A DNA stretch of 7,822 nucleotides from Opitutaceae bacterium (GTDB lineage: Bacteria > Verrucomicrobiota > Verrucomicrobiia > Opitutales > Opitutaceae), in contig JAIRTK010000396.1 in the NCBI GenBank assembly GCA_031254955.1, forward strand, positions 1-7,822, read 5' to 3'. A program made the translations under genes and the position numbers. Shown here in pieces: positions 4,459-7,822 of the stretch. The notes under the pieces are model-generated. The model did no database searches and was not told the DNA's origin. It saw only the letters and a program-made list of their open reading frames with translations. The first letter of the stretch is position 1. Every line of letters begins with the position of its first letter.

Positions 4459-7341
4459 TTAGAATGTATAGGCGGCGGACAGCGAGATGCGGCGCGGCGG
4501 CAGATAACGGAAGGTGTCGTCCATGCGCTCGCCGGTGTTCATGGGATACTGCCGGTAGGCGGTGGTGATCAAGTCGTCGTTATCGAGAATATTGTCCACG
4601 TTGAGCTGCACGTGGAGGATGCCGCGCTTGAGTTTTCGCTCCCACGACACATGCCCGTGCAGCGTATAATAAGACTTGGCGTAGAGATAATCATAGGCGC
4701 TGTCCACGGTGCTATCGAGTTTGTTTTTGCCCCTGAAATTGCCGCCCAGGCCGAACGCGGTGCCTTTCAAGGCGCCTTTATTAAATGTATAGGTGGCGTA
4801 GATATTCCCTGTGTATTTGTAGGTGTTGCGAAGGGTGGAGCCAGGGGCGAGTCCTTGGATGCGCTGATCGATGAGGTTCAGATCGGTCGCGATTGCCGAG
4901 CCGTTGCCGTTGACATTGCCCGCAATCGCCTGCTCCCAGGCCGACCTGTTTTCGGACACATAATCACGCAGGCGGGGGAGGAGATTGATCGCCTCGGTGC
5001 GCGGCAGCGCGAGATTGAGGAGGATGCGGATGTTTCTGGTGGGCATCGCCGTAAAATCCAGTTCCCAGCCTTTCCCGTGATAATCCTGCGTGTCGCGATA
5101 CTGCGAGAGGGAATTGGCCTGCCCGGTTATGTTCTGCCAGATTCTATTGATCTCGGCGCGCATGATGTTCGTGGAGCCGCCGATGCCGGCATCATCGAAC
5201 TGCTTCATATCATAATAATTGATGGCGCCGCGAATTTTTCCCTTGAGCAGTTTGAGCTTGATGCCGAAATCGGCGCCTTTGCTTCGCGAGATTCCGACGA
5301 TGCCGCCGCTCATAAACACCGGGCCGCTGCCGGGCGGCGTGAAGGTTTCGGAATAGTTGCCATACACCCCCAGCCAGTCCGTCGGAAACCAGACCGCGCC
5401 CGCGTTTTTACTGACGGGATTGTCTTCAAACTCCTCCGTGGGCGAGGTGGTGGTGATCACCGCGGGGCCGGAATAGACATAACGCAGGTGCTTCTCGACC
5501 TTGTCATAACGCACCCCCATGCTCACGGTCAGGGAGTCGTTGAGGAGCTGGGTGATGGAGAGAAGCTGGTTGTATTGCATCTTGTTTCTTTCCTTCGTCA
5601 CGGAAATCGGCACAAAGCCGTATCTGGCCGCGCCGCCAAGATTCTGTATGTAATTGATCGCCGATCCCACGGGATAGCGCCCCGGCTCGTCCCAATACAT
5701 GCGGATGCGCACGGCGTAGGCGGAATCCCAGAAGCGATTCTGATCGATTCGGAAGAAACGCTCCTGGAGATAGCTATAACTATCCTCGCGGTAGCCCACG
5801 ATGCCGCTGAAGCGCTGCTTCAGCCAGTCGTTCTCAATGGACCAGGTGGCCAGCGCGCGATAATCATCAACCGTGTTCCCATTGCCTCGGGCGGGATAGC
5901 GATCGATGACATTATCAGTATAAGGAACGCCGAATTTTTCATTAAGGGCGGCGCTTGTATTATTATAGGCGCCGTTGCTGGCGGGCCGGTATTTGTTAAC
6001 ATCGATTCTGTATTCGTTAAAATACGTGCTCCCGTTATACATTCCCTTCTCAATTTCCATGTGATTCAGCGCGAGCTGCACATTGAGGTTGGGGAGAAAG
6101 CTGTGGTCGAGATAGACGGAATAGGTTTTGACCTCGGCGGTTTCCGTCGCGTCGGGAGGCTGGGTGTTCAATTCGCGGCGGCTCAATCTCGCGATATTGG
6201 GGATGCGCGCGTCGCCTTCGGCCCTCAAGGCGAACATGCTGCCTTGCGTGGTATAGAAGTTTTTCCAGTCCAGCACGCCCGGATTTCCGCCGGTGAACGC
6301 GCCGGCGGCGGCGCTGTAACCATGGAGGCCCGGCGCAAACACATAATAAGGAAGCGACACCCCTGACTGTCCGGTGGCTGCATCCCCTATCGCATAGTCG
6401 GTCAGCCCGCCGCCGAGGACGGGCACGTCGGCGGGATTTGTCGGATTCTGGCCATTGAGATGGGATTCATTGACCGTGACGCCGTCCCACGCAGACGCGA
6501 AATCGAGGAAGTTCCACACGATGAGGTGGCGCACGCCCTTGGCCCATTCGCCTTCGGCGCGCAATGCGGTGTCTTTGCTGATCCGCCATGTGCCGGCGAG
6601 GTGCAGGCCGCGATTGTGAAACGGCGCGTCATCACGCCAGTCGTCCTGGCGCATGTTCAGGTAGTTCACGCGCATGGCGACATCCTTGTTGATCGGCTGG
6701 TTGACATCGGCGCTGAACCGGTAGCCGCCGTAAGAATCGGTCTTGAAGCGCAGGGAGTAGCGCGGCTTGTCGAGCCGGGCGCGCTTGGTGAATACGGTGA
6801 CGATGCCGGCCACATTGCCGTCGCCGAAAAGCACGCCATTGGGACCGCGGGCGTATTCGAGGCGCTCGGTATTGTAGCTGTCGCTATTGTAATACCAGCG
6901 AAAATAATTCCGGCTGGGAAAACTGTTGCCCATGCTGCGCAGGTTCACCGCGTAGTCGAAGGGATTGGGGTTGTTGTATTGCGGAACGGAATTGACGCTC
7001 CACTCGGAAGCATTGCGCATGTCCACGATGCCGAGGTCGTCGAGAAACTGGCGCGACAATTGCGAAATGGCGGAGGGGATGATCTCAAGCGGCGCGTCCG
7101 TGCGTCCGCCCGCGGTCGAGCGGCCCACGGAATATCCGTCGTCCGCATCCTCCCTCACTTCAAAGGGCGAGAGGATGACAATGGTCTCGTCGGCTTCGGG
7201 TGTGGTTGCGGGTGGCGTGACGCTTTGCGCTCCGACGATGCCGATGCCGCCGACGGCGGCTAATAACGCAACGATGCCTCCGGGGCAAAACCTTGCGGGA
7301 ACCAGTTGGTGCAGTGTGTTTGGGCGGGTTGGTGTATTCAT
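4459..7341 (-). CDS. TonB-dependent outer-membrane receptor (oligosaccharide uptake)
   Basis: A 960-residue receptor predicted to carry glycan fragments across the outer membrane using TonB-ExbBD energy. A signal peptide with a long N-region precedes a hydrophobic core (about 23-36) and VGA|QS cleavage at 38. The TonB box is ETIVILSPFEV at about 52-62. The plug is about 80-187. Its diagnostic end is ERLEYARGPNGVLFG (159-173), then AGIVTVFTKRA. The rest is a 22-strand-type barrel, ending SLSAAYTF with the C-terminal aromatic residue expected for outer-membrane assembly. There is no N-terminal secretin/TonB short domain and no carboxypeptidase-like domain, so it is neither a FecA-type signalling receptor nor a classic SusC. 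The plug stretch RNYFRWYYNSDSYN is the style I associate with verrucomicrobial receptors. It is the first gene of the cluster. The start ATG has no Shine-Dalgarno sequence and is preceded by a pyrimidine-rich leader. The substrate is inferred only from the neighbouring glycanases; iron-siderophore uptake cannot be excluded from the sequence. Confidence 0.92.
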   Translation of the reverse strand: MNTPTRPNTLHQLVPARFCPGGIVALLAAVGGIGIVGAQSVTPPATTPEADETIVILSPFEVREDADDGYSVGRSTAGGRTDAPLEIIPSAISQLSRQFLDDLGIVDMRNASEWSVNSVPQYNNPNPFDYAVNLRSMGNSFPSRNYFRWYYNSDSYNTERLEYARGPNGVLFGDGNVAGIVTVFTKRARLDKPRYSLRFKTDSYGGYRFSADVNQPINKDVAMRVNYLNMRQDDWRDDAPFHNRGLHLAGTWRISKDTALRAEGEWAKGVRHLIVWNFLDFASAWDGVTVNESHLNGQNPTNPADVPVLGGGLTDYAIGDAATGQSGVSLPYYVFAPGLHGYSAAAGAFTGGNPGVLDWKNFYTTQGSMFALRAEGDARIPNIARLSRRELNTQPPDATETAEVKTYSVYLDHSFLPNLNVQLALNHMEIEKGMYNGSTYFNEYRIDVNKYRPASNGAYNNTSAALNEKFGVPYTDNVIDRYPARGNGNTVDDYRALATWSIENDWLKQRFSGIVGYREDSYSYLQERFFRIDQNRFWDSAYAVRIRMYWDEPGRYPVGSAINYIQNLGGAARYGFVPISVTKERNKMQYNQLLSITQLLNDSLTVSMGVRYDKVEKHLRYVYSGPAVITTTSPTEEFEDNPVSKNAGAVWFPTDWLGVYGNYSETFTPPGSGPVFMSGGIVGISRSKGADFGIKLKLLKGKIRGAINYYDMKQFDDAGIGGSTNIMRAEINRIWQNITGQANSLSQYRDTQDYHGKGWELDFTAMPTRNIRILLNLALPRTEAINLLPRLRDYVSENRSAWEQAIAGNVNGNGSAIATDLNLIDQRIQGLAPGSTLRNTYKYTGNIYATYTFNKGALKGTAFGLGGNFRGKNKLDSTVDSAYDYLYAKSYYTLHGHVSWERKLKRGILHVQLNVDNILDNDDLITTAYRQYPMNTGERMDDTFRYLPPRRISLSAAYTF

Positions 7342-7427
7342 GGGGTGAATAATGATGATTTTGGGAAAGTTCGAGGTTGACGGGCAGGAAGCGAAAAGGG
7401 GATGCGGGGAAGAATGTGATTTGCCCG

Positions 7428-7456
7428 TCTATCTGCTTTCCCAAAAGATATGTCAA
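7428..7456 (-). promoter_or_regulatory. Candidate sigma-70-type promoter for the receptor operon
   Basis: On the minus strand an exact TTGACA (7456 down to 7451) is followed after 17 bases by GATAGA (7433 down to 7428), which matches the -10 consensus TATAAT at only three of six positions. Just upstream is an A-rich tract (CTAAAAAAATAAATGAC, about 7480-7464) that could act as an UP element. Transcription would start near 7421 and give a leader of roughly 80 bases before the receptor ATG at 7341. The -35 box and A-tract are good; the -10 is weak. Verrucomicrobial promoters are not well defined, so this is a candidate only. Confidence 0.35.
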
Positions 7457-7469
7457 TGATTTAGTCATT
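7455..7469. promoter_or_regulatory. Small inverted repeat overlapping the candidate -35 box
   Basis: AATGA (7455-7459) and TCATT (7465-7469) are perfect complements separated by five bases. The repeat shares two bases with the TTGACA box and covers the spot just upstream of it, which is where a dimeric repressor or activator could bind. Arms of five bases are short and the region is AT-rich, so chance is a real alternative. Confidence 0.25.
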
Positions 7470-7535
7470 TATTTTTTTAGACGCAATATCCGCATCCCGC
7501 GTTTTTCATTAATTTGCCGGCGCTCAAAAAATCGC

Positions 7536-7562
7536 AACATATTTATAACAAACATATTAATA
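7536..7562. repeat. AT-rich direct repeats upstream of the candidate promoter
   Basis: AACATATTTATA (7536-7547) and AACATATTAATA (7551-7562) match at 11 of 12 positions and are 15 bases apart. They lie about 80-105 bases upstream of the candidate -35 box in the only strongly AT-rich part of the window. They could be tandem activator sites for the receptor operon or simply AT-rich promoter DNA. Confidence 0.3.
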
Positions 7563-7645
7563 GAAAACCGCACTGATTCACTGAGGTTGCGCGCCTCCGG
7601 TGTAACGCAGGTGCCATACCCATTCCCAATGAAAATCACTCTTTT

Positions 7646-7733
7646 GTAGGGGCGTCGCTTGCGACGCCCGGCTTGATAACCGCACCAGCAAAGGCCGTGC
7701 GCCAGCAACGGGCTTCGCAAGCGAAGCCCCTAC
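7646..7733. repeat. REP/BIME-like element: two inverted, self-complementary hairpins with matching GTAGGGGC / GCCCCTAC ends
   Basis: The left unit forms a stem GGGCGTCGC (7650-7658) with GCGACGCCC (7661-7669). The right unit forms a stem GGGCTTCGC (7710-7718) with GCGAAGCCC (7721-7729). The units are in opposite orientation, so the 25-base arms 7646-7670 and 7709-7733 are inverted copies with 23 of 25 positions identical. The two differences are paired: G7654-C7665 in the left stem corresponds to an A-T pair (7725/7714) in the right one, so base pairing is kept. A 38-base spacer separates the units. No T-run follows either side, so terminator function is doubtful. This is the architecture of REP pairs, which are multi-copy intergenic elements often tied to RAYT transposases. 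Copy number cannot be seen from one window. Confidence 0.7.
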
Positions 7734-7737
7734 ATAT

Positions 7738-7782
7738 CTGTAAAAAGCCGCCCTGAAAACCGCACGTCTGAAAGCCGCAAAA
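7738..7782. repeat. Three imperfect 15-base tandem units next to the REP-like element
   Basis: The units are CTGTAAAAAGCCGCC (7738-7752), CTGAAAACCGCACGT (7753-7767) and CTGAAAGCCGCAAAA (7768-7782). Units two and three agree at 11 of their first 12 bases; unit one fits with a one-base shift. Part of the motif recurs outside: GAAAACCGCAC is found both at 7563-7573 and 7755-7765, and AACCGCAC also at 7678-7685. No open frame of note crosses them. They may be spaced protein-binding sites or decayed repeat DNA. Confidence 0.45.
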
Positions 7783-7822
7783 GCAAAGGGAATGGTTCAA
7801 GCTCGAACTTGAGCGGTGGTGA

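Larger units (their letters stand above)
7342..7822. other. Intergenic and regulatory region upstream of the receptor gene, without a supported gene
   Basis: No open frame here looks like a protein. From the receptor start outward it holds a pyrimidine-rich minus-strand leader (7342-7420), the candidate promoter with inverted repeat and A-tract (7428-7480), an AT-rich stretch (7481-7565), a featureless part (7574-7645), the REP-like element (7646-7733), the 15-base units (7738-7782), and a short self-complementary stretch TTCAAGCTCGAACTTGA (7797-7813). The base composition changes from AT-rich near the promoter to GC-rich in the repeats. The end of whatever gene lies further upstream is not visible. 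Confidence 0.6.

Noticed and set aside
4612..6366. 584-codon plus-strand open frame
   Set aside because: Antisense to the TonB-dependent receptor barrel; no signal peptide, domain or ribosome-binding site, and explained by codon bias.
7469..7720. 83-codon minus-strand open frame upstream of the receptor
   Set aside because: It runs through one hairpin of the REP-like element and the AT-rich promoter region, with no recognisable domain. It is most likely chance.
7646..7733. CRISPR array or intrinsic terminator
   Set aside because: There are only two units, in opposite orientation, with no regular spacers; no T-run follows either hairpin.
7620..7795. CCATTCCC (7620-7627) and GGGAATGG (7788-7795) as terminal inverted repeats of a MITE
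   Set aside because: An 8-base inverted match is expected about once or twice by chance in a 480-base region, it does not extend, and no target-site duplication was seen.
7730..7822. Minus-strand frame open from the window edge to a TAG at 7730-7732, which could be the tail of an upstream gene
   Set aside because: Thirty open codons are expected fairly often by chance, another minus frame is open there as well, and the peptide is not recognisable.

Overview
The window is a GC-rich (AT-poor except for one intergenic stretch) piece of a Gram-negative genome. Every real gene lies on the minus strand, so it reads from right to left. The style of the TonB-dependent receptor (an LSPFEV stretch just after the TonB box, and an RNYFRW...ERLEYARGPNGVLFG plug), a beta-helix/autotransporter-like protein start, and a sugar-degrading gene set with no SusD together suggest a verrucomicrobium of the Opitutaceae type. 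This taxonomic call is an inference from memory of protein style, not from a database search.

Layout in transcription order. (1) 7342-7822 is about 480 bases without a gene. It holds a REP/BIME-like pair of inverted hairpins (7646-7733), three 15-base tandem units (7738-7782), AT-rich direct repeats (7536-7562), and a candidate promoter with an exact TTGACA -35 box overlapped by a small inverted repeat (7428-7469). (2) 4459-7341 encodes a 960-residue TonB-dependent outer-membrane receptor. (3) An 85-base gap holds a very strong perfect hairpin (4413-4446). (4) 3324-4373 encodes a GH130 mannoside phosphorylase/hydrolase with no signal peptide. (5) 2158-3327 encodes an exported GH5 glycanase whose start overlaps the GH130 stop by four bases (ATGA). 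(6) 257-2110 encodes a larger exported GH5 enzyme, resembling subfamily GH5_5 endoglucanases, with an N-terminal accessory domain and a Gly-rich/hydrophobic/basic C-terminal tail that looks like a sorting signal. Its start codon directly abuts a G-quadruplex motif on the opposite strand. (7) 1-202 is the start of a secreted, probably autotransporter-like protein that runs off the window.

The genes look like a compact polysaccharide-utilisation locus for a beta-1,4-glucan, beta-mannan or glucomannan. The two exported GH5 enzymes would cut the polymer, the receptor would bring oligosaccharides across the outer membrane, and the GH130 enzyme would break down mannose-containing oligosaccharides in the cytoplasm. 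No SusD-like binding protein, inner-membrane transporter or regulator is visible here. The long plus-strand open frames opposite these genes are codon-bias shadows and are not annotated.
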